Assembly: GCA_002746115.1 (NCBI GenBank)
Contig: NVXL01000017.1
Coordinates: 1 to 34,578 of the forward strand
From: Alteromonadaceae bacterium
GTDB lineage: Bacteria > Pseudomonadota > Gammaproteobacteria > Pseudomonadales > Cellvibrionaceae
Direction: 5' to 3'
DNA: 34,578 nucleotides
The notes below the pieces were generated by a model. It had not been told where the DNA came from. It did no database searches and was given only the letters and a program-made list of their open reading frames with translations. Below, piece by piece: positions 16,892-25,251 of this stretch. Positions within the stretch are counted from its first letter, which is position 1. Each line of letters begins with the position of its first letter. Position numbers and translations under genes: made by a program.

Positions 16892-17656
16892 ATGAAATTA
16901 GTCTCCTGGAATGTCAACGGGATTCGCGCAGTGATGAAGAAAGACTTCCCCTCCTCACTCAAAGCGCTCGCCCCAGATGTCTTATGCTTGCAGGAAACCA
17001 AAGCCCAAGACGATCAAGTGGCCGAAACGCTTGCCGACCTTAATGGTTACTACTTATATATGAACTCTGCGGTAAAGAAGGGTTACTCCGGCACTGCCAT
17101 CTTAACCAAGCAAGAGCCAATCCAGGTCACTTTTGATATTGGCATTGAAGAACACGACCAGGAAGGGCGAGTCTGTACAGCAGAGTATGAGCACTTTTAC
17201 CTAGTTGACGTCTACACGCCAAACTCCGGAAGTGAACTCAAGCGCTTACCCTATCGCCAGCAATGGGATGCTGTTTTCTTGGCTTATTTAAAGGAGCTCG
17301 AAACACGCAAGCCGGTGATACTATGTGGCGACTTAAACGTTGCACATACAGACATTGATCTCGCTCGCCCTAAGCCAAACTACAACAAGAGTGCGGGATA
17401 TACGCAAGGAGAGATCGACGGTATTAACAACTTATTAGCCGCAGACTTCGTTGACACCTTTCGAACCCTTCACCCAGAGACGGAGAAATACAGCTGGTGG
17501 AGTTACCGTGCCGGAGCACGCCCAAAGAATGTAGGCTGGAGGATTGATTACTTTTTAGTCTCACAGAGTATTAAAGACAATGTAAAAGAAGCTGAGATAC
17601 ACAATGATATTATGGGTTCAGATCACTGCCCTGTCAGTATTGAAATTGAGTTTTAA
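16892..17656 (+). CDS. xthA: Exodeoxyribonuclease III (AP endonuclease, ExoA/XthA family)
   Basis: A 254-residue DNA repair enzyme that cuts at abasic sites and has 3'-5' exonuclease activity. The endonuclease/exonuclease/phosphatase fold is complete: SWNVNGIRA (start of strand 1, with metal-site Asn), LCLQETK (metal-binding Glu), DVYTPNSG, CGDLNVAHTDIDLARPK (catalytic Asp/Asn), YSWWSYR, WRIDYFLVS and the final SDHCPV (catalytic Asp-His). Residues after MKLVSWN match the bacterial ExoA type more than the longer enterobacterial XthA, and the catalytic residues that are lost in the Crc regulator are all kept. The ATG has AGGT about 7 bases upstream. It is monocistronic: a divergent operon lies upstream and a strong bidirectional terminator downstream. 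Confidence 0.95.
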   Translation: MKLVSWNVNGIRAVMKKDFPSSLKALAPDVLCLQETKAQDDQVAETLADLNGYYLYMNSAVKKGYSGTAILTKQEPIQVTFDIGIEEHDQEGRVCTAEYEHFYLVDVYTPNSGSELKRLPYRQQWDAVFLAYLKELETRKPVILCGDLNVAHTDIDLARPKPNYNKSAGYTQGEIDGINNLLAADFVDTFRTLHPETEKYSWWSYRAGARPKNVGWRIDYFLVSQSIKDNVKEAEIHNDIMGSDHCPVSIEIEF

Positions 17657-17732
17657 CTCAGCTAAGTGCTAAGTTGGAGTCTTACTTCGGAGCTCCAATT
17701 CAGAAGCCAAACTCAGACCCCTTTAAAGCAAA

Positions 17733-17766
17733 AAAAGGGCTGCCTACACGAATAGACAGCCCTTTT
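17733..17766. terminator. Bidirectional intrinsic terminator
   Basis: AAAAGGGCTG (17733-17742) pairs with CAGCCCTTTT (17757-17766), with a further CTA/TAG pairing inside the loop. A T-rich run follows on the plus strand, and the A run before the first arm gives a T tract on the minus strand. It lies between the convergent exonuclease III and FKBP genes and should stop transcription from both. A weaker dyad (TTGGAG/CTCCAA) sits just upstream at 17674-17698. Confidence 0.85.
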
Positions 17767-17782
17767 GTTTTATGACCTGATC

Positions 17783-18598
17783 TTACTTAGCTGGTGCTAC
17801 TTTTTTCGCAGGAGCTGATTTTTTAGCAGGAGCGTCGAGAACTTCGATCAACTCAACATCAAAAACAAGTACCGAGTTTCCAGGAATTTTTGGACGGCTA
17901 ACGTTGCCGTATGCGATATCAGCTGGAATGTACAATTCCCACTGTGAACCTTCTTTCATCAACTGAAGCGCTTCAGTCCAACCTTTGATCACACGGTTAA
18001 CACCAAAACTGGTTGGCTCACCACGGTCGCGAGAGCTATCAAACTGAGTGCCGTCAGTCAAAGTACCGGTATAGTGTACTTTAACTTTATCTTTCGCAGC
18101 AGGTGATTTACCAGAACCTTTTTTCAGTACTTTATACTGTAAGCCAGACTCAGTCGTCACAACGCCTTCTTTCACTTTGTTCGCAGCAAGGTACTCAGCA
18201 CCTTTAGTTTTGTTTTCTTCAGCAACTTTCTTTTGCTCTTCAGCTTCAGCAGTACGCTTTGACTGCATAGCTTCATTAACACGTTTTCTGAACTCGTTCA
18301 TAGTATCAGTAGCAGTTTTCTCATCTAACTGAGACTCGCCCCTTAAGCCGTCAGTAAAAGCTTGCGCGACGACGTCTAAGTCTAGCGAAATACCAGTGCC
18401 ATCGATTGACTCGACATTGGACTTCATGCTTTTACCAGCGCCAATACCAATGGTATAAGAATCTTTGGTTTTGACATCTTCAAAGTTCAGTTTCGCAGGA
18501 GCTGCAGGATCAGCTACTTTGGCTTCTTCGTTACAAGCAGCAACCAATATAGTGGCGCTTGCAAGCATGGAGAGTTTCCACATTGTTAAAGTTTTCAT
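17783..18598 (-). CDS. FKBP-type peptidyl-prolyl isomerase lipoprotein (Mip/FkpA-like)
   Basis: An envelope proline isomerase/chaperone of 271 residues. A lipoprotein signal ends in LVAAC with Cys22 as the lipidation site. The next residues are NEEA, without Asp at +2, so outer-membrane sorting is expected. A helical FKBP_N dimerisation domain (about 40-145, including ADGL-like AFTDGLRG and a charged Glu/Lys-rich helix) leads into the FKBP domain (about 150-255): GLQYKVLKKGSG, VHYTGTLTDGTQFDSS, VIKGWTEALQLMKEG, PADIAYG and NSVLVFDVELI. An Ala/Pro/Lys-rich tail (KKSAPAKKVAPAK) follows, which is unusual for FkpA but common as a flexible basic tail. The ATG has AGGA six bases upstream. It is monocistronic, with a divergent gene upstream. 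Confidence 0.93.
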   Translation of the reverse strand: MKTLTMWKLSMLASATILVAACNEEAKVADPAAPAKLNFEDVKTKDSYTIGIGAGKSMKSNVESIDGTGISLDLDVVAQAFTDGLRGESQLDEKTATDTMNEFRKRVNEAMQSKRTAEAEEQKKVAEENKTKGAEYLAANKVKEGVVTTESGLQYKVLKKGSGKSPAAKDKVKVHYTGTLTDGTQFDSSRDRGEPTSFGVNRVIKGWTEALQLMKEGSQWELYIPADIAYGNVSRPKIPGNSVLVFDVELIEVLDAPAKKSAPAKKVAPAK

Positions 18599-18833
18599 TG
18601 TAAATCCTAGTTGTTAGATTGATTATCAAGAGCAGACGTCGTGTCATCGCAATTCAAAAGGACGAGTTTACCTGATTGCAAGCGATAAGCTCTAGTAGCG
18701 AATATGCAAAAAATATGGCTTATCACATTGTTTGCACTTTTCAGGCACATACTCACTTGCTGGCAGTCTAGAATTACACTTAAATAAAGTAAAAAACGAG
18801 AATGCAATTAGATTAACGATCTTAAGAGCTACA

Positions 18834-19412
18834 ATGAAGATTTTATTTTTAGGGTCTGAGGACTGTGAACTTATCGCTTGGCTGCACCAATATGGTGACA
18901 CCGTTCAAACTTATTCTGACAAAATAACACCGCAAGTACTTAGCAAGTGCTCTTTTGACCTCCTAATTAGTTACGGTTATCGCTACATCTTATCGCCAGA
19001 AACCCTCGCCCACTTCCCAAACAGTGCCATCAACCTTCACATTTCATTGCTGCCGTGGAACCGTGGCGCAGACCCCAACTTATGGAGCTTTGTGGAAAAT
19101 ACGCCCAAAGGCGTCACCATTCACCATATAGATGAGGGCTTAGATACCGGCGACATTATTGCTCAAACTGAGCTCAATTTTGTTAACCCCCAGGAAACAC
19201 TCTCGAGTAGTTACGCCAAATTACATAACGCAATCCAAAGCCTTTTTAAAGTGCATTGGCATGATATCCGATCTCGCACAGCGCCTCGAAAAGCGCAAGC
19301 GTTAGGCGGCAGCAGTCACCGCAGTCGCGACAAACAACCACTAGAGCGCATGCTATTGAAGTCTTGGGACACTCCAGTGAGCGAACTTGAAAACCTTAAA
19401 CGCTCAACTTGA
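18834..19412 (+). CDS. Short formyltransferase-fold protein
   Basis: A 192-residue protein of the formyl transferase N-domain family (the fold of methionyl-tRNA formyltransferase, GART and sugar N-formyltransferases). The catalytic signature is visible: Asn and His in INLHISLLPWNRGADPN and the Asp in EGLDTGDI. A C-terminal tRNA-binding domain as in Fmt is missing, so this is not fmt; a small-molecule amine (for example an amino sugar) is more likely, but the substrate cannot be told. I chose the ATG at 18834 because the protein then starts MKILFLGSED, the usual first strand; the frame is open another 34 codons upstream with no homology. The basic C-terminal third (GGSSHRSRDKQP) is not recognised. 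glpK starts 50 bases downstream, so co-transcription is possible though functionally unexplained. Confidence 0.8.
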   Translation: MKILFLGSEDCELIAWLHQYGDTVQTYSDKITPQVLSKCSFDLLISYGYRYILSPETLAHFPNSAINLHISLLPWNRGADPNLWSFVENTPKGVTIHHIDEGLDTGDIIAQTELNFVNPQETLSSSYAKLHNAIQSLFKVHWHDIRSRTAPRKAQALGGSSHRSRDKQPLERMLLKSWDTPVSELENLKRST

Positions 19413-19462
19413 GCACCCAACCTCCCCCTATTAATTAATAAGTAAGCACAGGTAAGCGCAGA

Positions 19463-20947
19463 ATGGATAAACAAGCCGCCATAATCGCGATTGACCAAGG
19501 CACCACAAGTAGCCGCACCATTGTTTTCAAACCAAATGGCAGCATAATTAGTAGCGCCCAGCAAGAGTACCCACAGCACTACCCCAACGACGGCTGGGTC
19601 GAACATGACCCAGAGGACATCTGGTCATCTACTCTAGCCACACTTCAAAAAGCCGAACGACAAGCCCTCGAACAAAACGTTAACATTCTTGCCCTCGGCG
19701 TCACCAATCAGCGTGAAACCACCGTGATATGGGACCGGGCGACGGGAAAACCTATCTACAAGGCCATCGTCTGGCAAGATCGCCGCACCGTATCCCTGTG
19801 TGAAAAACTAAAAGTTCAGGGGCACTCCCAACTCGTTCGCGATCGCACTGGACTGCTTTTAGACCCTTATTTTTCCGCCACCAAGATCGCATGGATACTT
19901 GAAAACGTTGAAGGCGCCCGAACAAGAGCAGAACACGGTGAATTAGCCTTCGGCACTATTGATAGTTTTTTGATTTGGCGACTCACTGGCGGCAAACATC
20001 ACGTAACGGATGCTACCAATGCCTCGCGCACCTTACTGTTCGACATTCATCAACAACAGTGGGATGACGACTTACTCCAACTGTTTAACATCCCCAAATC
20101 CTTGCTGCCAGAAGTGCTCGACAGCGCGGCTAATTTCGGCACAACCAGCACTGAGTTTACCCAACACCCCATCCCTATACTAGGAGTCGCTGGCGATCAA
20201 CATGCCGCAACAATCGGCCAATGCTGTTTTGAACCCGGCGAAACAAAATGCACCTTTGGTACGGGCTGCTTTGTATTAATGAATACCGGTGCGCAAGCCG
20301 TTCAATCACAAAATCAATTACTTACCACCATCGCCTATCGCATTAACGGCAAAGTCACTTACGCACTCGAAGGCTCCGTATTTATTGCAGGCGCCGCAGT
20401 CAAGTGGTTACGGGACACCCTCGGATTAATCAGCAACGTAAAGGAAACCGAAACCCTCGCAGCGAGCCTTACTAGCAACCAAGGCGTATATTTAGTCCCA
20501 GCCTTTACAGGCCTTGGTGCGCCATACTGGCAACCCAATGCCCGTGCGGCACTTTACGGCCTAAGCCTAGCCACAGGTCCCGCTGAAATCGCCCGTGCAA
20601 CCCTCGAATCCAATGCCTATAGCACCTCAGACTTACTAAGCGCTATGAGCCAAGATGCCACCCATGTCACCAAAATTCGCGTAGACGGCGGTATGGCAAA
20701 TAACTCGTGGTTAATGCAATTTCTTGCCGACATCCTCAATATCGAAGTGCAACGCCCACAGATTCTGGAAACGACCGCTCTGGGTGCAGCTTACTTAGCA
20801 GGTCTACAGGCAGGCATATATGAAGACTTATCGCAATTGTATGAAAGCCGCCTAGAACACGAGAGTTTTTTACCCAAAATCAAAGATGATGAGCGCGCCA
20901 AGCTCATAGCGGGCTGGCAAAAGGCTGTGCAAAAAACCCTTTTATAA
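19463..20947 (+). CDS. glpK: Glycerol kinase
   Basis: FGGY-family kinase that phosphorylates glycerol to sn-glycerol 3-phosphate in the cytoplasm. At 494 residues it has normal family length. The phosphate-binding loop DQGTTSSR starts at residue 11. The GVTNQRETT and IVWQDRR segments line the glycerol site, and [13 protein letters not shown] holds the catalytic Asp. [27 protein letters not shown] and [19 protein letters not shown] complete the family signature. It is followed 113 bases later by a GlpD-like dehydrogenase, forming a glycerol use pair; no glpF transporter or glpR regulator is in the window. AGGT lies about 10 bases before the ATG. Confidence 0.97.
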   Translation: MDKQAAIIAIDQGTTSSRTIVFKPNGSIISSAQQEYPQHYPNDGWVEHDPEDIWSSTLATLQKAERQALEQNVNILALGVTNQRETTVIWDRATGKPIYKAIVWQDRRTVSLCEKLKVQGHSQLVRDRTGLLLDPYFSATKIAWILENVEGARTRAEHGELAFGTIDSFLIWRLTGGKHHVTDATNASRTLLFDIHQQQWDDDLLQLFNIPKSLLPEVLDSAANFGTTSTEFTQHPIPILGVAGDQHAATIGQCCFEPGETKCTFGTGCFVLMNTGAQAVQSQNQLLTTIAYRINGKVTYALEGSVFIAGAAVKWLRDTLGLISNVKETETLAASLTSNQGVYLVPAFTGLGAPYWQPNARAALYGLSLATGPAEIARATLESNAYSTSDLLSAMSQDATHVTKIRVDGGMANNSWLMQFLADILNIEVQRPQILETTALGAAYLAGLQAGIYEDLSQLYESRLEHESFLPKIKDDERAKLIAGWQKAVQKTLL

Positions 20948-21060
20948 TCCGCGCACAGTAAACTCCCTTACCTCAGCTGCCGACCTCATCTACCTTGGAA
21001 AAACGACACGGCAGGAACTAGGCTTTAAATAACTAAACCGTCTAAAACAAGGTCACTATT

Positions 21061-22707
21061 ATGGATTTGCGGGAGCAACATTTAAATCAGCTCGAAAATG
21101 AAGATTTTGATGTGCTCATCATCGGCGCGGGTATTAACGGTGCCGTATGTGCGGCCGCTTTAAGTGCCAAAGGCGTGAAGACCGCTCTTATCGATAAGGG
21201 CGACTTTGCAGGCCAGACTAGTAGCAATTCGTCTAGCCTTATTTGGGGGGGTATCAAATACCTGGAAAGTCACGAATACAAACTGGTTCACACCCTATGC
21301 AAATGCCGCAACCGACTTATGCAAGCCTACCCTTCTGGGGTCAAAGAAATTCGCTTCCTAGCAACAATACCAAAACAGTTTAGATGGCCTAAAATAGCCG
21401 TCTATTTTGGTACCTTACTTTACTGGATTATTGGCGGCTTCCATACCAAAGCCCCAAAGATATTTGGTAACAAAGCCTTAAAAAACAAAGCGCCATTAAT
21501 AAAAACCGACGATATGCAGGGCGCGGTGGAGTATTCGGATTGTTTTTTATGTGAAACGGATGCTCGATTTACTTTTAATTTTATTAAAAGCAGTATCAAA
21601 AACGGCTGCAGCGTAGCCAATTACATTCAAGCAGAAGGGCAAGCTCCTAGCCCAGCTGAACAGATGCAAACGCCGTCCACACAACAGTCACAATGGACAG
21701 TACCTGTAACAGATCTAATCACAAAAAAAACATTTCACATTAAAAGTAAAGTCGTAATCAACGCCTGCGGCCCCTATAGCGACACCCTCAACAAACAACT
21801 AAAGTCCCAAAGCCAGTACAGCCACAGCATGTCCAAGGGTGTGCACCTAATTGTAAGACAGCTCTCTGAAGTCGAACAAGTATTCGCATTTTTTGCCAGC
21901 GACGGTCGTTTGTTTTTTGCGATTCCGATGGGAGAGCGTACATGTATAGGTACCACAGACACCTTGAGTAATACTCCCAATGTCACTGTATCCGATCAAG
22001 ACCGCCAATATATCTTAGACAATATTAACACTCGATTAAACTTGAGCCATGCGCTTACCAAGGAAGACATCATTGCCGAAAGGTGCGGCGTTCGCCCCTT
22101 AGCAAGATGTAAATCTGAACTTGAAAACAAATCCTCAACAGAAAAAATACAACAAGACAATGCGACAGTTATTCTCTCGCGCAAGCATATCGTCGAGACC
22201 TGCGTGACTCGTAAACAAATCAACATCTTTGGGGGGAAGCTGACTGACAGTATCAATATTGGCGAAGAAGTTTGTGACCTACTTCCCCAACTGGGCGTCC
22301 ATCTAAAAGATAGTAAGGCACCTTGGTATGGAGAATCCTCAGACACAGAAAAGCAGCGTTTTTTAACACAAGCTGCAACAATCAAATTAACTAGGCAATC
22401 GGCGGAGCGGCTCTGGCGGCGCTATGATTCGGATGCCGCTGCCATAGTTCAAGATATAGCCGAACACCCAGAACGGGGGAAAGCGGCTCTTGAAGGTACA
22501 GAGATCTCAATTAGTGAGGTTTGCTATCAAGCAAAACATGAAATGATCGTTAAATTGGATGACTTTCTGCGGCGCAGGACATTACTGGCAATGAACCACA
22601 CACGGCAAGAACTGACAAACATGAAGACACTCGAAACACTTTGCGCTCTCTTGTTCGGCAACGCTGCACACAAAAAACTAGAAGAGTACCTTACTCTCCA
22701 CTCTTAG
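21061..22707 (+). CDS. glpD: GlpD-like FAD-dependent glycerol-3-phosphate dehydrogenase
   Basis: A 548-residue FAD oxidoreductase expected to oxidise glycerol 3-phosphate to dihydroxyacetone phosphate and pass electrons to quinone at the inner membrane. The FAD-binding VLIIGAGINGA is near the N-terminus. SSLIWGGIKYLESHEYKLV corresponds to the SSKLIHGGLRYLE region of GlpD but is clearly divergent. EYSDCFLCETDARF, VVINACGPYSD, IGTTDT, ERCGVRPLA and FGGKLTD match the rest of the DAO domain, and a DAO_C domain follows (about 420-548). A polar insert with SELENKSS follows the GVRPLA motif. AAGG lies 8 bases before the ATG. The position right after glpK supports the role; the divergence leaves a related substrate possible. 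Confidence 0.87.
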   Translation: MDLREQHLNQLENEDFDVLIIGAGINGAVCAAALSAKGVKTALIDKGDFAGQTSSNSSSLIWGGIKYLESHEYKLVHTLCKCRNRLMQAYPSGVKEIRFLATIPKQFRWPKIAVYFGTLLYWIIGGFHTKAPKIFGNKALKNKAPLIKTDDMQGAVEYSDCFLCETDARFTFNFIKSSIKNGCSVANYIQAEGQAPSPAEQMQTPSTQQSQWTVPVTDLITKKTFHIKSKVVINACGPYSDTLNKQLKSQSQYSHSMSKGVHLIVRQLSEVEQVFAFFASDGRLFFAIPMGERTCIGTTDTLSNTPNVTVSDQDRQYILDNINTRLNLSHALTKEDIIAERCGVRPLARCKSELENKSSTEKIQQDNATVILSRKHIVETCVTRKQINIFGGKLTDSINIGEEVCDLLPQLGVHLKDSKAPWYGESSDTEKQRFLTQAATIKLTRQSAERLWRRYDSDAAAIVQDIAEHPERGKAALEGTEISISEVCYQAKHEMIVKLDDFLRRRTLLAMNHTRQELTNMKTLETLCALLFGNAAHKKLEEYLTLHS

Positions 22708-22972
22708 CCACGACCGCCAACGTTAATACTACGACTAAAACCAAAAATATGGCCACATCAATACCGTTCATACCTCTCTCCCAGAAGTCCATTATTAGAC
22801 TCACTATTCTAGGGCTGACAGCCAACAGAGCCTAGTGGCAAATATCAGTGCCTGTGTAAGACATTGACGATACACACAGAAAACAAGCGCTGGAGCAGGA
22901 ACAAAACAGGTTAAACCGATAGGCAAGGCGCTAATTGACAGGATAATAAGAGACACTTCGTCATTAAGATTA

Positions 22973-22993
22973 GAGGTAGGAGGTAGGAGGTAG
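22973..22993. repeat. Heptanucleotide tandem repeat (GAGGTAG)x3
   Basis: Three exact copies of GAGGTAG at 22973-22979, 22980-22986 and 22987-22993, in a region without a convincing gene. Perfect short tandem repeats of this type can change copy number by slippage. Confidence 0.9.
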
Positions 22994-23778
22994 TGCGATG
23001 GATAATAAAAAAGGTGGCTCCGAGATGGGAAATGATTTTTGAGACATGCGCTGATACCCCCAACGGGCCAGCTAACAATCAATACATATCAAGTTAAAGT
23101 GTTTACTTTAATATGCATATCTCCAAAGCGCTTTTACACCAGTCCCCACTAATGTATGCCCAAAAACCATTCTCCAACCCAGGCCACCAAGCGTTGAGCT
23201 TAATATAGCGTAGAGAAGCTCTACAACAACAAAAAATAGGATCAAACACCTGAAACCGTTTACATTTGCGAAAACCTGATTAAGATATAGCCTACAATCC
23301 GACCAAGAGCTCATTAGGTGAGCGCATCATCTGCTCTTTTATCGCCTGTTACAATAAGCAAAAATGATACACCGTGCACTCATTTTTGAAACAGGCCAAA
23401 ACGTACAAGTTGGCACGAAGTTAGTATACCTGTATAACGACCATACAATCATTGTAAAATATGACCGCCATATGTATCAATTTTCGTCAACTATGACTCC
23501 TTATATTAACACCATTTCTAACTGGTGTTGATAGACAATAGCCAAGCGAATAAGTTCCGCAGTTTTATTTTGCCTCCTGCACCCTCACCCACATAGCTCC
23601 TTCAGAATCTCGACGCCGCTTCAATTCCCGGCATGGCCACTTAGGCCTGTCAAAACTTATTCAGTTTGAGCAATTTAAAGCCTACCTGATGTCGCCAAAC
23701 ACAACACACCTATCGTTTTAAACGACTATTCCACACAAATAAAGTCAACTGAATCACAGTTACAGAATTATCAATCGT

Positions 23779-23784
23779 TATAAT
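23779..23784 (+). promoter_or_regulatory. Candidate -10 element of the YHS gene
   Basis: A perfect TATAAT lies 45 bases before the ATG at 23830. The hexamer 17 bases upstream (ACAGTT) is a poor -35 match, so the promoter may depend on an activator or another sigma factor. The call rests on the -10 only. Confidence 0.35.
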
Positions 23785-23829
23785 AAGCGCCACCTGCCTT
23801 ACTAATAATACACCACCGGAGTACGCCCG

Positions 23830-24285
23830 ATGAATCACCTAAAAGTAGTCGTATTACTACTATTACTTTGGCCATATGCGAATGCTTTTGCTGATAACGC
23901 TGAAATTTATTCTCATAAACATCGCGGGGCTATAAAAGGCTACGACATAGTGGCCTTTTACTCTTTAGCCGAAGGCGCGAATGCCGTAAAAGGTTCAAAA
24001 GCAATTACTCACGAATGGAAAGGCGCAACTTGGCGCTTTAGTAATGAAGAAAACCGTCAGAAATTTGCCGCAGACCCAGAGAAGTACGCCCCCGAATACG
24101 GTGGCTACTGCGCTTTTGCGGTCTCACATGGCTTTACTACCTCTCCGCGACCCAATAACTGGAAGATTGTAGACGGCAAGCTCTACCTAAATAACAACAA
24201 AACCTCTTTTAAGAGCTGGCTTTTAGATTTCGAAAATAAAATTGCCAAAGCCGACAACAACTGGCCAGAGGTACTCATTGACTAG
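23830..24285 (+). CDS. Secreted YHS-domain protein
   Basis: A 151-residue exported protein. A signal peptide (hydrophobic VVVLLLLLWPYANAFA, cleavage expected before DNAEIYS) leads to a YHS domain: AIKGYDIVAFYS, THEWKGATWRFSNEENRQKFAADPEKYAPEYGGYCAFAVSHG. This is the common periplasmic YHS family seen in many marine proteobacteria; the domain occurs in metal-binding and copper-handling proteins but the role of this stand-alone form is not established. The single Cys in GGYCAFAV and the His pair are possible metal ligands (inference). CGGAG eight bases before the ATG is a good ribosome-binding site. It is convergent with the secreted nuclease gene and appears to be transcribed alone. Confidence 0.9.
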   Translation: MNHLKVVVLLLLLWPYANAFADNAEIYSHKHRGAIKGYDIVAFYSLAEGANAVKGSKAITHEWKGATWRFSNEENRQKFAADPEKYAPEYGGYCAFAVSHGFTTSPRPNNWKIVDGKLYLNNNKTSFKSWLLDFENKIAKADNNWPEVLID

Positions 24286-24332
24286 TTATATGTTGATATA
24301 ATTCCATTGCTAAGCCACTCCATCTAATCGGC

Positions 24333-24351
24333 GAGTGTGCTTAGCACACTC
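24333..24351. terminator. 8-bp hairpin downstream of the YHS gene
   Basis: GAGTGTGC (24333-24340) pairs perfectly with GCACACTC (24344-24351) around the loop TTA, about 50 bases after the YHS stop. No T run follows, so it may be a terminator aided by Rho or a 3'-end stabilising stem. Confidence 0.45.
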
Positions 24352-24366
24352 AGTGTTATCCTCCCC

Positions 24367-24389
24367 AAAAAACTGCGCTTTCACAGCGC
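24367..24389 (-). terminator. Intrinsic terminator overlapping the nuclease stop codon
   Basis: On the minus strand GCGCT (24389-24385) pairs with AGCGC (24379-24375) and is followed by AGTTTTTT, with the T run at 24372-24367. The TGA stop of the nuclease gene lies in the loop. It would end the minus-strand run that includes the nuclease and possibly the glycosyltransferase/NRPS genes upstream. Confidence 0.75.
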
Positions 24390-25208
24390 TATACGATTCA
24401 GTAATTCCGCCAAGCGAATGCCTGATTTTTGCATCTGCCGCTCTATAATAATTCGACTCTCTCGGTAGTACTTATCATCTAATACTTTACTGGAAGGAAA
24501 GCGGTAAACCTTAGTTTTTGCAAGCTGAAGTGACTCAACAGCCCAAATTTCGGGACTAGCTCCTTGGCGCCAGCGTTTTGCATCTTCTGCAGGGATGGTT
24601 TGCAGTAATTGATTTGCGTAAGTTTTCCAGTATATTTTCTCTTTTGTAATCAAGCCTGTATCCCAAACCCAGTGTAAGTTTTTTTGTTTCCCAAACCAGT
24701 TAACTTCCACACCATTACCACCACGATCATCTTTAAACGCAGCATGTAATGGTTGGTGAATATCGCCAATAAAATGAGTGAGAAAACGTAAAGCTTCTCG
24801 TTTCTGATCTAAAGAAGTACGTGACGAGAGCAATACGGCTTTATAACGATGAATTGCAGCGATAACGCAATCACCCTCAGGGCAATCGCGTTGCTTATCG
24901 TAAGACACTGCGTCACGAGGAAGATTGACATAATGCAAAGGCTTCGCCCAGTCGTAACGTTTTTTTCTTTTAATACGATCTGCCCAAGTGGAAGCCCATG
25001 CTAACGTTTCACCTTTCGGCAACACCTGCTTAACCCAGAGCTTCGCTTCGTCAGATAAATTCTGATGGGCGATTTCGGCAACTATTTTATGACCATCACT
25101 ACCGAAACTTAAAGCAGGTGACGGTGCCAAGAGCAAGAACAATAAAAATGAAAACCTAAACACAGAGCCGCTCGACATACGCGTCTTTAACCTAAGCCAC
25201 TTCCACAC
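24381..25208 (-). CDS. Secreted S1/P1-type nuclease
   Basis: A 275-residue exported zinc-dependent endonuclease/phosphodiesterase for single-stranded nucleic acids. A signal peptide (SVFRFSFLLFLLLAPSPALS) precedes FGSDGHKIVAEIAH. The three-zinc site is visible: DGH near the mature N-terminus, ADRIK, LHYVNLP, THFIGDIHQPLHA, GNGVEVNWFG and NLHWVWDTGL. Fungal P1/S1 enzymes begin the mature chain with Trp, whose amino group binds zinc; here the matching residue is Phe. The start is a GTG at 25208, preferred because AGG lies six bases upstream (GAGGTGATTT); an ATG at 25178 would remove ten residues and also leave a good signal peptide. It lies 43 bases after the upstream glycosyltransferase, so co-transcription is likely. 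Role: probably nutrient scavenging from external nucleic acid. Confidence 0.93.
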   Translation of the reverse strand: MWKWLRLKTRMSSGSVFRFSFLLFLLLAPSPALSFGSDGHKIVAEIAHQNLSDEAKLWVKQVLPKGETLAWASTWADRIKRKKRYDWAKPLHYVNLPRDAVSYDKQRDCPEGDCVIAAIHRYKAVLLSSRTSLDQKREALRFLTHFIGDIHQPLHAAFKDDRGGNGVEVNWFGKQKNLHWVWDTGLITKEKIYWKTYANQLLQTIPAEDAKRWRQGASPEIWAVESLQLAKTKVYRFPSSKVLDDKYYRESRIIIERQMQKSGIRLAELLNRIAL

Positions 25209-25251
25209 AAATCACCTCACAAGATACACAATGGGGTTAAGCTGCTAACCA

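Larger units (their letters stand above)
22708..23829. other. 1.1-kb stretch with no convincing gene
   Basis: Between glpD and the YHS gene I see no open frame with recognisable homology, a good ribosome-binding site or convincing codon use. It does contain structure: a perfect (GAGGTAG)3 repeat at 22973-22993; dyads CTAGG/CCTAG (22809-22835), TTAAAGT/ACTTTAA (23094-23111), TACAAT/ATTGTA (23444-23456) and AACACCA/TGGTGTT (23508-23529); and a mutually exclusive pair of stems at 23305-23338 (AAGAGC/GCTCTT followed by TTAT, versus GCTCA/TGAGC). It could hold a small RNA, regulatory sites or decayed sequence. Confidence 0.5.

Noticed and set aside
18732-18833. 34-codon upstream extension of the formyltransferase-like gene
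   Set aside because: It has no homology, and the family's first beta strand starts at the ATG at 18834.
22804-23082. 92-codon minus-strand frame in the gene-free stretch
   Set aside because: Unnatural composition (many Ser, Pro, Leu), no ribosome-binding site, and it crosses the heptamer repeat; looks like chance.
23108-23314. 68-codon minus-strand frame with a hydrophobic stretch
   Set aside because: No ribosome-binding site before the ATG and no recognisable family; a small membrane protein is possible but not supported.
23611-23655. tRNA-like T-arm sequence (TTCAATTCC) with nearby GCCG/CGGC and GGCC dyads
   Set aside because: No acceptor, D or anticodon stems can be fitted; not a tRNA.
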